The notes under the pieces are model-generated. The model did not search any database, had not been told where the DNA came from, and saw nothing but the letters and a program-made list of their open reading frames with translations. Shown piece by piece: positions 28,962-37,131 of a stretch of 64,000 nt of DNA. Source of the stretch: Nocardia arthritidis (GTDB lineage Bacteria > Actinomycetota > Actinomycetes > Mycobacteriales > Mycobacteriaceae); the NCBI RefSeq assembly GCF_011801145.1, contig NZ_CP046172.1, positions 7,254,001 to 7,318,000 on the forward strand. The letters run 5' to 3'. The first letter of the stretch is position 1. Each line of letters begins with the position of its first letter. The translations under genes were made by a program, and so were the position numbers.

Positions 28962-29172
28962 CGCCGTCTGCCATCCGCACCGGGTGCTTTGTCCTGCCCC
29001 GGCCAGGCACGGCATCGCCCCCCATGTCTGACCGGAGCCACGAGGGTCGACGGCTTCCCCGGCACGAACGCAGTGCCGCCCGCTGTCCCGCGCCGGAACC
29101 GCGAGGCCCCACGGCTTCCCCAGCACGGGCAGAGCGCCGCCCGTCATCCTGTGGCGTGCCAGGACGACGGGC
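28938..29172. repeat. Degenerate ~61-bp repeats after the DUF4439 gene
   Basis: The core ACGGCTTCCCC (ACGGCTTTCCCC in the first) followed by a GCxCG..GCCG stretch recurs at 28938, 29050 and 29111; the last two copies are 61 bases apart, and the segment before 29050 (GGAGCCACGAGGGTCG) matches that before 29111 (GGAACCGCGAGGCCCC). No gene is supported in 28962-29184. Confidence 0.5.
29139..29172. terminator. Bidirectional terminator-like hairpin
   Basis: GCCCGTC-a-TCCTG pairs with CAGGA-c-GACGGGC around an 8-base loop (12 bp, one mismatch) between the convergent DUF4439 and acyl-CoA dehydrogenase genes. Confidence 0.6.
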
Positions 29173-29184
29173 GTGCGTCCGGCT

Positions 29185-30936
29185 TTACGGACGCATTTCG
29201 TATGCGCCGTCGTAGGATTCGACGCGCGACCACACGCGGTCGAAGCGGCCGCGGTCCGCGGCGGGACCGCGCAGCGCGGCGATGGCCCAATCCCGTTGTG
29301 CGGCAGTGGCGGACGGCTTGCCGTACAGGGTGGTCGCGTAACCGTTGAAATCGCGGACCTGGAAGTCGAAGATCTGGTCGATCAGATCGCGGTCCAGTCC
29401 GGTGATCGCCGCCTGTTCCAGGATCAGCTGGCCGTACACCACCAGCGAGAACAGGTGGCCGATGGTGAGCATGAAATCGAGGTCCAGCTGCTGTTCGGCA
29501 TCGGGCGCCGCGGTGGCGAGCAGCGTGCGCAGCGCCTGGGCCTGTTCGTAGAAGCGGGCGACATTCGGTATGTCCGAATGCTTTTCGTACACCGGAGCCC
29601 AGTCGGCGAACTGCACCTTGCCCGCGCCGCGAGCCGGGCCCTGCCGCCAGAAGAATTCGTCGTCGGCAGCGTCGCGCCGGGTGCCGATCTCCGGGTAGTC
29701 CTTCGGGTTGAACAGGTAGTTCGGCATGAACTTCAGGATCTGCCCGACGTTGACGTGCACCGTGCCCTCCAGCCGGGGCAGGGTGTTGATCAACCGCTGC
29801 ACCTCGGCGAAGTAGGTGTTCTTCTCGAATCCCTTGGCGGCCAGCACATCCAGCAGCAGCGTCATGACCGTCTCACCCTCGGAGGTGACCTTCGACTTGG
29901 TCATCGGGTTGAACAGCAGGTAGCGCCGGTCCTCCAGGCTCGCGCTGCGGAAGTAGTCGACGGCGCGATCGCTGAACAGCTTCATCGCGACGGTGCGCGC
30001 GTACGCGTCCACGAAATTGGTTCGCACGTGCGGGAAGTCGGTGACCCGCTTGCCGTACAGGATCCGGTTGTGCGCGTGGGTGATCGCCTCGTAGAAGGAG
30101 TGCTCCACCATGCCGATGCCGCCGTGGCACAGGTTGAACTTGCCGACATTGACGGTGTTCAGCGCGGCCGAGAAGGCCTCGGGGCCGGTGTGCAGGATGT
30201 CCTCGGCGCGTACCGGGTAGTCCTCCAGCCGGAAGGTGCTGACGTACATCTGCTGATGCACGACATTTCCGAGCAGATGGTAGTTCTCGTGCCTGCTGTC
30301 CGCGGCGAACCACACATAGCCGTCGGCGCCTTCGATATCGGCCCGGCGGGAGAACACCGAAACCATGCTCGCCACATTGCCGTTGCCGATGTAGTACTTG
30401 GATCCGTTGGCGCGGAACAGGATTCCGGCCTCGGCGTCGGCACTGCCCGGTTCCGTCGGGGTGAGCACCAGGTCGGTGTTGTAGATATCGGCGCCGTGTG
30501 TCTGCTCGGACAGGCCGAACGCCATCACCTCGCCCGCGGCCAGGTCGGCGGCGGCGCGCTTCTTGGCGGTGGCGTTATCGCTCTGCCAGATCGGGCCGAG
30601 GCCGAGGATGGTCACCTGTTCGGCGTACCAGTACGCCAACCCGTAGAAGCCGAAGATCTCCGACAGCGCCGCATTGCGGGCGGCGTCCCAGCGCCGGTTC
30701 GGATCGCCGTCGGCGTGCGCGGCGGGGGTCAGGAAGGTCGCGAACAGCCGCTCCTTCTTGACGAAATCGAGGAAGTCCGCGGTCCAGACCGCATCCGCGT
30801 CGTCGGCGAGCAGCCGCACCTTGCCGCGCGACTCGAACCACTCGATGGTGGCCCGCAGCAGCCGCCGCGTCTCGGCGTCGAAGTGCTGCGGGTCGTAGGT
30901 GTTCGGATTGAACAACAGCGCGTCGGTGCTTGTCAT
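29185..30936 (-). CDS. Acyl-CoA dehydrogenase family protein (~580 aa)
   Basis: 583 residues from ATG 30936. FAD-dependent alpha,beta-dehydrogenation of acyl-CoA is expected. Seen: a long N-terminal helical domain, the FAD-contact segment MAFGLSEQTHGADIYNTDLVLTP, the substrate-loop region GYVWFAADSRHENY, helices with HGGIGMVEHSFYEAI and YGKRVTDFPHVR, and a C-terminal extension with SLVVYGQLILEQAA. It is longer than the classic 380-residue enzymes, like the large FadE types of mycobacteria. Divergent from a MarR gene; the 147-base spacer has several palindromes. Confidence 0.88.
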   Translation of the reverse strand: MTSTDALLFNPNTYDPQHFDAETRRLLRATIEWFESRGKVRLLADDADAVWTADFLDFVKKERLFATFLTPAAHADGDPNRRWDAARNAALSEIFGFYGLAYWYAEQVTILGLGPIWQSDNATAKKRAAADLAAGEVMAFGLSEQTHGADIYNTDLVLTPTEPGSADAEAGILFRANGSKYYIGNGNVASMVSVFSRRADIEGADGYVWFAADSRHENYHLLGNVVHQQMYVSTFRLEDYPVRAEDILHTGPEAFSAALNTVNVGKFNLCHGGIGMVEHSFYEAITHAHNRILYGKRVTDFPHVRTNFVDAYARTVAMKLFSDRAVDYFRSASLEDRRYLLFNPMTKSKVTSEGETVMTLLLDVLAAKGFEKNTYFAEVQRLINTLPRLEGTVHVNVGQILKFMPNYLFNPKDYPEIGTRRDAADDEFFWRQGPARGAGKVQFADWAPVYEKHSDIPNVARFYEQAQALRTLLATAAPDAEQQLDLDFMLTIGHLFSLVVYGQLILEQAAITGLDRDLIDQIFDFQVRDFNGYATTLYGKPSATAAQRDWAIAALRGPAADRGRFDRVWSRVESYDGAYEMRP

Positions 30937-31005
30937 GACGGTTAACTTACCAGCGAGTAATAGCAGCACCAGCCCCATCTACCGATGCGTGACCAGCAAA
31001 TCTCG

Positions 31006-31021
31006 CCTACGGAACCGTAGG
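31006..31021. promoter_or_regulatory. Palindromic operator CCTACGG-aa-CCGTAGG
   Basis: Two perfect 7-base arms with a 2-base centre, 70 bases upstream of the acyl-CoA dehydrogenase start. A weaker TTAC-n6-GTAA site lies at 30947-30960, nearer the gene. The half-site differs from the TTTG..GAA..CAAA type beside the MarR gene, so a different regulator, probably TetR type and not in this window, is likely to bind. Confidence 0.5.
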
Positions 31022-31049
31022 TGACACGGTCGGTCTCACCCGGGGGTCT

Positions 31050-31068
31050 TTTGTTTCACTGAATCAAA
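31050..31068. promoter_or_regulatory. MarR operator 1
   Basis: TTTG-T-TTC-act-GAA-T-CAAA, perfectly symmetric outside the centre. Centre at 31059, 26 bases from operator 2. Confidence 0.65.
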
Positions 31069-31075
31069 TGATATG

Positions 31076-31094
31076 TTTGTTTCATGGAAGCAAA
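31076..31094. promoter_or_regulatory. MarR operator 2, centred on the start codon
   Basis: TTTG-T-TTC-atg-GAA-G-CAAA shares the consensus with operator 1; its central triplet is the ATG (31084-31086) of the MarR gene itself. TATGTT (31072-31077) could be the -10 of a leaderless transcript. Confidence 0.65.
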
Positions 31095-31569
31095 TAAAGA
31101 TCAGGTATCCCGCCTGGTACGCGCCACCTCCCGCTTCGCGGAGGCATACCGGCAGGGCACCGCCCGCGCATTCGACCCGGTGCGGGTCGGCGTGCTGCGG
31201 CTGGCCGCCGAATCCGGCCCACTGCGCGCCGGTGAGATCGCGGAGCAGTTGGATGCGCTCCCCTCCTCGATCACCCGGCATGTCCAAGCACTGGTCGAAT
31301 CCGAACTGGTGTCGGCGGCCCCCGATCCCAACGACCGGCGCGTCGTGCTGGTCGAGGCCACCGACGCGGGTCGCGCCGAACTCCAGAAATTCCAGGATGT
31401 GGGCAATCAGGTGTATGCCGAGGTGATCGCCGACTGGTCCGCCGAGGATGTGGAAACCCTAACCCGCCTGCTCGACCGGATGATCGATTCCTGGTCCGCC
31501 GTGGGCTCTTCCCGGCAGCAACAGGCAAACAAACGTCACTCCCGCCAATTCGGCTGGAGCCGAATCTAA
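31084..31569 (+). CDS. MarR-family transcriptional regulator
   Basis: 161 residues. Winged helix with GPLRAGEIAEQLDALPSSITRHVQALVESELVSAAPDPNDRRVVLVEAT is typical MarR. No ribosome site precedes the ATG, which sits in the middle of an operator, so a leaderless, self-repressed message is likely. The C-terminal tail (SSRQQQANKRHSRQFGW) is basic and unusual. The FAD monooxygenase starts 24 bases after its stop and should be its main target. Confidence 0.9.
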   Translation: MEANKDQVSRLVRATSRFAEAYRQGTARAFDPVRVGVLRLAAESGPLRAGEIAEQLDALPSSITRHVQALVESELVSAAPDPNDRRVVLVEATDAGRAELQKFQDVGNQVYAEVIADWSAEDVETLTRLLDRMIDSWSAVGSSRQQQANKRHSRQFGWSRI

Positions 31570-31593
31570 TTCAGCGATTACGAAGGAAAAACC

Positions 31594-32895
31594 ATGCCTA
31601 CCAACGAACCACTGAAGGTCATCGTCGCCGGCGGCGGCATCGGCGGACTCGCGCTGGCCAACGGCCTGCGCCGCGCCGGTGTCCAGGTCTCGGTCCACGA
31701 ACGGGATACCCTGCGCACCGACCGACTCCAGGGCTTCCGCATCCACATCAGCCCGCACGGCAGCCGTGCGCTCGCCGAACTGCTCTCGCCCGAGATGTAT
31801 TCGACCTTCGTCGCCTCATCGGGCAAGGGCGGCAACGGACTCGGCTTCATGACCGAACAGCTGAAGACACTGTTGCAGGTCGATCCGGAAGAGCCGGACG
31901 AGAATCCGGCCGGCGGTGGGCATTTCGGCATCAGCCGGATCACGCTGCGACAGATCCTGCTCGCCGAACTCGGCGATACGGTGCGCTACGACAGCATGTT
32001 CGAGCGCTACGAGCGGCTGCCGGACGGCCGCGTGGTGGCCCACTTCGCCGATGGCGGTTCGGAAATCGGCGATGTGCTGGTCGGTGCGGACGGTGGCACC
32101 TCGCGGGTGCGGGCGCAGTATCTGCCGTACGCACAGCGGGTCGAGACCGGAATCGTCGCAATCGCGGGGAAATACGCGCTCACCCCGGAATCGCGCGAGC
32201 GGCTCGACGCCCGGCTGCTGGCCAACCCGACGAGCATCATGCCGCCGAGCGGTTGCGGAATGTTCATCGCACCACACGAATTCGACATTCCGGCGCGAGC
32301 CGGAATCGGCGAAACCGAGGCCGGCGCCGAGCCCGGTCTGCTGTTCGACAACACCCAGCCGTACATCTTCTGGGCGTACGCGGCCAAACGCGAGCGCTAC
32401 GGCGTCGACCTGGATGCGCTGCGCAGCGCCGAACTGCACGAGCTGGCGGGCGGGATGACTGCGGACTGGGCACCGGAGCTGCGCTTCCTGATCCGCGCGT
32501 CGGACAGTGACGCGACGACTCTCATCCCGATCAAGACCTCCGTCCCGATCGAGCCGTGGCAGACCACCAATATCACCCTGCTCGGCGACGCGATCCACAG
32601 CATGACCCCGTTCCGCGGGATCGGCGCGAATACCGCACTGCGCGACGCGCGGCTGTTGTGCCGCAACCTCATCGCCGCCGACCGGCGCGAACTCGCCCTG
32701 CTGGACGGTATTCGCGACTACGAACGCCAGATGATCGACTACGGGTTCCAGGCCGTGCGCGACTCGCTGACCGCCGCCAACCAGACCGTCTCCGACAGCC
32801 GATTCGGCCGCCATGCGGGCAAGGTCTTCTTCCGCACGGCGAACGCGATACCGGCGATAAAGCGAAAGATATTCGCGGACTTGGACATCGAATGA
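31594..32895 (+). CDS. FAD-dependent aromatic-type monooxygenase
   Basis: 433 residues, ribosome site AAGGAAAAACC. Group A flavoprotein hydroxylase: dinucleotide fold VIVAGGGIGGLALANGLRRAG, the DG motif VLVGADGGTSRVR and the GD motif LLGDAIHSMTPFRGIGANTALRDA are all intact. NAD(P)H-dependent hydroxylation or detoxification of a small molecule is expected; substrate unknown. Directly behind a MarR gene, so probably induced by its substrate. Confidence 0.9.
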   Translation: MPTNEPLKVIVAGGGIGGLALANGLRRAGVQVSVHERDTLRTDRLQGFRIHISPHGSRALAELLSPEMYSTFVASSGKGGNGLGFMTEQLKTLLQVDPEEPDENPAGGGHFGISRITLRQILLAELGDTVRYDSMFERYERLPDGRVVAHFADGGSEIGDVLVGADGGTSRVRAQYLPYAQRVETGIVAIAGKYALTPESRERLDARLLANPTSIMPPSGCGMFIAPHEFDIPARAGIGETEAGAEPGLLFDNTQPYIFWAYAAKRERYGVDLDALRSAELHELAGGMTADWAPELRFLIRASDSDATTLIPIKTSVPIEPWQTTNITLLGDAIHSMTPFRGIGANTALRDARLLCRNLIAADRRELALLDGIRDYERQMIDYGFQAVRDSLTAANQTVSDSRFGRHAGKVFFRTANAIPAIKRKIFADLDIE

Positions 32896-32906
32896 TCCGA
32901 AACGCA

Positions 32907-32940
32907 TCGCGGCCCCGACGGCGCACCGTCGAGGCCGCGA
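32907..32940. terminator. Bidirectional terminator between monooxygenase and proS
   Basis: TCGCGGCC-c-CGACGG pairs with CCGTCG-a-GGCCGCGA around a 4-base loop (14 bp with one mismatch) between convergent genes. Confidence 0.7.
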
Positions 32941-32944
32941 CGGT

Positions 32945-34693
32945 TCAGCCGCGGATCTTCGCGACGACCGCCTCGACCGCGGTTTCGGCAGGAATCTCCA
33001 CGCTCTCACCGCTGAAACGATCGCGCAGTTCCACCTTGCCCTCCGCCCAGCCGCGGCCGATCACCAGAACCCAAGGCATACCGAGCAATTCGGCATCCTT
33101 GAACTTGACGCCCGGCGAGGCGGTGCGGTCGTCGAACAGCACGTCGAGGCCCTGGGCGTCCAGCCCGGCCACGACCTGCTCGGCGCCGGCGCGGGCGGCG
33201 TCGTCCTTGTTCGCGATCACCACGTGCACGTCGTATGGCGCGATCTCGGACGGCCAGCGCAGACCCTTCTCGTCGTGCTGCTGCTCGGCGACCACCGCGA
33301 CCATGCGCGAGACGCCGATTCCGTAGGAACCCATGATCAGGCGGACCGGCTTGCCGTTCTCGCCGAGCACGTCCACCTCGAAGGCGTCGGTGTACTTGTA
33401 GCCGAGCTGGAAGATGTGGCCGATCTCGATGCCGCGCGCCGCGACCAGCACCCCGCGCCCGTCCGGCGACGGATCGCCGTCGCGGACCTCGGCGGCCTCG
33501 ATGGTGCCGTCGGGGGTGAAGTCGCGACCGGCGACCAGTCCGACGACGTGCTTGCCGGGGGCGTCCGCGCCGGTGATCCAGGCGGTGCCGGTGCCGACCC
33601 TCGGGTCGACCAGATAGCGAATACCGTTGTCCTGCAATGCCTTCGGGCCGATGTAACCCTTCACCAGGAATGGGTTCGCGGCGAAATCCGCCTCGGTGAG
33701 CAGATCCACCTCGGCCGGTTCGACGGCGGCGCCGAGCCGCTTGTCGTCCACCTCGCGGTCGCCGGGGACGCCGATGCCGAGGATTTCGGTCTTGCCGTCC
33801 GGGTACCGCAGCTTCACCATCACGTTCTTCAACGTGTCGGCCGCGGTCACCGGGCGATCCAGCACACCGGCCGCATTCGCCCAGTCGACCAGGGTCGCGA
33901 TGGTCGGGGTGTCGGGGGTGTCGTGCACGACGGCCGCGGGCAGGCCGTCGACCGGCCGCGGTTCGGGCGCGGGGGTGACGACGGCCTCCACATTCGCGGC
34001 GTAACCGGATTCGCGGCAGATGACATAGGTGTCCTCGCCGACCGGGCTGTCGGCCAGGAATTCCTCGGAGGCACTGCCGCCCATCGCGCCCGCGGTGGCC
34101 GCCACGATGACGTATTTGACGCCGAGCCGGTCGAAGATGCGCTGGTAGGCCTCGCGGTGCGCGTTGTAGCTCGCCTTCAGGCCGTCCTCGTCCAGATCGA
34201 AGGAGTACGAATCCTTCATGATGAACTCGCGGCCGCGCAGGATGCCCGCGCGCGGACGGCCTTCGTCGCGGTACTTGGTCTGGATCTGGTACAGGATGAC
34301 CGGAAGGTCCTTGTACGAGTTGTATTCGCCCTTGACGGTGAGCGCGAACAACTCCTCGTGGGTGGGGCCGAGCAGATAGTCGGCGCCCTTGCGGTCCTGC
34401 AGCCGGAACAGCGTGTCGCCGTATTCGGTCCACCGGTTGGTGGTCTCGTACGGTTCGCGCGGCAGCAGCGCCGGCAGCGAGATCTCCTGCGCGCCGATCG
34501 CGTTCATCTCCGACCGAACGACATCCTCGACCTTGCGCAATACCCGCAACCCCAGCGGCAGCCACGAGTAGACGCCCGGGGCGACGCGGCGGACATATCC
34601 GGCGCGGACGAGGAGTTTGTGGCTGGGCACCTCTGCGTCGGCGGGATCGTCACGCAGGGTACGCAGGAACAGTCGGGAGAGGCGGGTGATCAC
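32945..34693 (-). CDS. proS: Prolyl-tRNA synthetase (bacterial type)
   Basis: 582 residues from GTG 34693. Class II motifs: motif 1 near [25 protein letters not shown], motif 2 [25 protein letters not shown], motif 3 [17 protein letters not shown]. The editing INS domain is present between motifs 2 and 3 (about 230-400), as in E. coli-type enzymes. The frame is open 92 codons further upstream, over the yaaA start, without homology. Divergent from yaaA (58 bases). Corresponds to Rv2845c. Confidence 0.96.
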   Translation of the reverse strand: MITRLSRLFLRTLRDDPADAEVPSHKLLVRAGYVRRVAPGVYSWLPLGLRVLRKVEDVVRSEMNAIGAQEISLPALLPREPYETTNRWTEYGDTLFRLQDRKGADYLLGPTHEELFALTVKGEYNSYKDLPVILYQIQTKYRDEGRPRAGILRGREFIMKDSYSFDLDEDGLKASYNAHREAYQRIFDRLGVKYVIVAATAGAMGGSASEEFLADSPVGEDTYVICRESGYAANVEAVVTPAPEPRPVDGLPAAVVHDTPDTPTIATLVDWANAAGVLDRPVTAADTLKNVMVKLRYPDGKTEILGIGVPGDREVDDKRLGAAVEPAEVDLLTEADFAANPFLVKGYIGPKALQDNGIRYLVDPRVGTGTAWITGADAPGKHVVGLVAGRDFTPDGTIEAAEVRDGDPSPDGRGVLVAARGIEIGHIFQLGYKYTDAFEVDVLGENGKPVRLIMGSYGIGVSRMVAVVAEQQHDEKGLRWPSEIAPYDVHVVIANKDDAARAGAEQVVAGLDAQGLDVLFDDRTASPGVKFKDAELLGMPWVLVIGRGWAEGKVELRDRFSGESVEIPAETAVEAVVAKIRG

Positions 34694-34751
34694 GACAGCA
34701 CAGGGTAGTCGCTGGCCGGAGGGTGTTCGCAACGCATTACCGTATTCGCTC

Positions 34752-35495
34752 GTGCTGGTGTTGCTGCCTCCCTCAGAAACCAAGTCCGACGGTGGTTCCG
34801 GCGCGCCGCTGGATCTGGCCGCGCTGACGATGCCGCAGCTCACGGGCGTGCGCGAGCGACTCATCGACGAGTTGGCCAAGCTGGCCGCCGAACCGGACAC
34901 CGCGCGGACGGTGCTGGGTCTCGGCAAGGGGGCTGATGCCGAGATAGCCAGGAACGCCGCACTGCGCACCTCGCCGACCCGGCCCGCACTGGAGCGCTAC
35001 ACCGGCGTGCTCTACGACGCACTGGACGCGAAATCGTTCACCAAGGCGCAGCGGGCAAAGGCGCTGGCCCGGCTCGGTATCGGTTCGGCGCTGTTCGGCG
35101 CGGTACGGGCGGGCGATCCGATTCCGGCCTACCGGCTCTCCGGCGGCACGAAACTGCCCGGGCAGCCGACACTTTCGGCGATCTGGCGGGATTCGCTCGC
35201 CGACGCGCTGGTCGCCGAGGCCGACGGCGACCTGGTGATCGACCTGCGGTCGGGCAGCTATCAGCAGCTGGGCCGGGTGCCGGGCGCGATCACCGCGAAC
35301 GTGCTCACCGAACATCCGGACGGCAGCCGGACCGTGGTGAGCCACTTCAACAAACATCACAAGGGCCTGCTGGCCAGGGCACTGGTGCTGACCAGGGCGG
35401 AGCCGGGCGATATCAGGGCGGTCGCGCAGGTGGCGCGCAAGGCCGGGTTGCGCGCCGAAATCGCCGGGCCGGCCGAACTGCTGATCATCACCTGA
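34752..35495 (+). CDS. yaaA: YaaA family peroxide-stress / DNA-binding protein
   Basis: 247 residues from GTG 34752. The hallmark start [10 protein letters not shown], then [15 protein letters not shown], the R-x-S-G-x-Y strand in [10 protein letters not shown] and [16 protein letters not shown] near the end identify the family (DUF328). E. coli YaaA limits intracellular iron during peroxide stress; the role in actinobacteria is not established. Longer open frame upstream overlaps proS and is ignored. Confidence 0.9.
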   Translation: MLVLLPPSETKSDGGSGAPLDLAALTMPQLTGVRERLIDELAKLAAEPDTARTVLGLGKGADAEIARNAALRTSPTRPALERYTGVLYDALDAKSFTKAQRAKALARLGIGSALFGAVRAGDPIPAYRLSGGTKLPGQPTLSAIWRDSLADALVAEADGDLVIDLRSGSYQQLGRVPGAITANVLTEHPDGSRTVVSHFNKHHKGLLARALVLTRAEPGDIRAVAQVARKAGLRAEIAGPAELLIIT

Positions 35496-35564
35496 TCCGG
35501 GGCCCGAAATCGGCTCCCCCACACAACCTTTGATCAATACCGTATCCGACAGTATTCTGCCGCG

Positions 35565-36305
35565 GTGGGCTTCTACGACTACCGGTGCATGATCAGCGGC
35601 GTCAGTCTGAAGGGCGCGGATGCGGTAGCCGTCGCGGTGCACCCCGCCGAAAACGGTTACCGGCCGCTGAGTCTCGGTGTCACCGGCCAGTACGACCGCT
35701 TCGGATCCGTCGACGGCGTGCTGGAGGACCGCGGCACCGAGGTGCTCGCCGAATACTTCCTGGCCCGGCTGCGCGACGGGCGCTTCGCGGTGGACCCCAG
35801 CTGGATCGGGTTGTCCCGCACCAACGAACGACTACATATCGAGGACCTCTTCCAGTCCTTCGAACGCAACTACGGTGCGCTGGAGACGGTGGACGCCGCG
35901 GTCGCGACCCTGGACGGGACGCCGATCTTCCTCGCCCTCATCGCCCGCGCCGTATGGGACGCGTTCGCCGAATCCGATGCCGAGGCCGCGGAAGACGATC
36001 TGACACAGGTCTTCCGAAGCTCGCCGATCGCCACCGAAATCTACGGTCCGCACCGGGCGGATCTCGCGCCGCAGCTGCGGCGGCTACGCACCGTCGACGA
36101 ATTCCTCACCGCCAACGGGCTGCACTGGGCGCCGGAGTGCGATCCGAACCAGCGCTATGCCGAAAAGCCCGGCACCCAACATTTCTCGGACGATCTGCGG
36201 GGATTCCTGGAGCAGGCCGAACTCGATTACGCCGAGGTGCCGGTGATGCGGCGAGCGCTCGCCGCCTATGCGGAATCGATTCGGGACCTGCTCGACGACG
36301 AGTGA
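35565..36305 (+). CDS. Hypothetical protein, GFYDYRCMISGVSL family
   Basis: 246 residues from GTG 35565. Cytoplasmic, acidic. Begins with the striking MGFYDYRCMISGVSLKGADAVAV, which I have the impression of having seen in uncharacterised actinobacterial proteins, with a single conserved-looking Cys. The rest is helical with two Glu/Asp-rich parts. No known domain; I will not assign a function. Confidence 0.65.
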   Translation: MGFYDYRCMISGVSLKGADAVAVAVHPAENGYRPLSLGVTGQYDRFGSVDGVLEDRGTEVLAEYFLARLRDGRFAVDPSWIGLSRTNERLHIEDLFQSFERNYGALETVDAAVATLDGTPIFLALIARAVWDAFAESDAEAAEDDLTQVFRSSPIATEIYGPHRADLAPQLRRLRTVDEFLTANGLHWAPECDPNQRYAEKPGTQHFSDDLRGFLEQAELDYAEVPVMRRALAAYAESIRDLLDDE

Positions 36306-36329
36306 CCGTGTTGCGCGCCGACCTGGCTG

Positions 36330-37094
36330 TCAGCTCCACGCGCGAGTGGGGCGGCCGGATTCGTAGCGGTCGAGACCGGCGCTGAACTCCCCCGTTTCGA
36401 GAGTGTCGGTGCCGTGCCGGAATTCGTTGAGCAGCGCGTCGTCGAGGTCGCGCGACCACTGCTGATAGCTGGAGAGGCGGTCGCTGCGCAGCGCCGCCTG
36501 CGGCCGGGCGGCGATGCCCGCGGCGAGTTCGCGTGCGGCGGCGAGGGTTTCGCCGGGTGCGGTGAGCCGGTTCGCGATGCCCATCCGCTCGGCCTCCGCA
36601 CCGCTGACGCCGCGGCCGGTGAGGATGAGATCCAGCGCGTGCGAGTGGCCGATGAGCCTTGCGATGCGCACCGTCCCGCCGTCCATGAGGGGTATTCCCC
36701 AACGGCGGCAATAGATTCCGAAAACGGCGTCCTGGGCGGCCACCCGCAGATCGCACCAGGCGGCCAATTCGAATCCACCCGCGACGGCATGTCCTTCGAC
36801 GGCGGCGATCACGGGTTTGCCGAGCAGCAGGCGGGTCGGCCCGACCGGACCGTCGCCGTGCGCCGCGATCCGGCTGAAGCGTTCGGGATCGCGCATGGCC
36901 TGCAGATCCGCGCCCGCGCAGAAGGTTTCGCCCGCGCCGGTGAGCACCGCGACCGACAGTTCCGGATCGGCGTCGAAGCGGCGGAAGGCGTCGGCAAGTT
37001 CGGTCGCGGTCGGCCGGTCGATGGCGTTGGCGACCTCGGGCCGGTTGATGGTGATGACGACTATCGGGCCGTCGGTCTCGTATTCGATCGGCAT
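36330..37094 (-). CDS. Enoyl-CoA hydratase/isomerase family protein
   Basis: 254 residues from ATG 37094 (GAAGG 7 bases before; the ATG at 37100 would overlap that site). Crotonase fold: oxyanion-hole loops in GAGETFCAGADLQAM and VEGHAVAGGFELAAWCDLRVA; the first catalytic glutamate is in FELAAW. At the second catalytic position, where hydratases have P-E, this protein has CRRWGIPLMDGGTVR, so classical hydration is doubtful and it may be an isomerase, hydrolase or other crotonase. 37 bases downstream of the AidB-like dehydrogenase, probably one operon. Confidence 0.88.
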   Translation of the reverse strand: MPIEYETDGPIVVITINRPEVANAIDRPTATELADAFRRFDADPELSVAVLTGAGETFCAGADLQAMRDPERFSRIAAHGDGPVGPTRLLLGKPVIAAVEGHAVAGGFELAAWCDLRVAAQDAVFGIYCRRWGIPLMDGGTVRIARLIGHSHALDLILTGRGVSGAEAERMGIANRLTAPGETLAAARELAAGIAARPQAALRSDRLSSYQQWSRDLDDALLNEFRHGTDTLETGEFSAGLDRYESGRPTRAWS

Positions 37095-37131
37095 GAACAT
37101 TCCTTCGGATGTGTTGGTTGATCAGCGGAAG

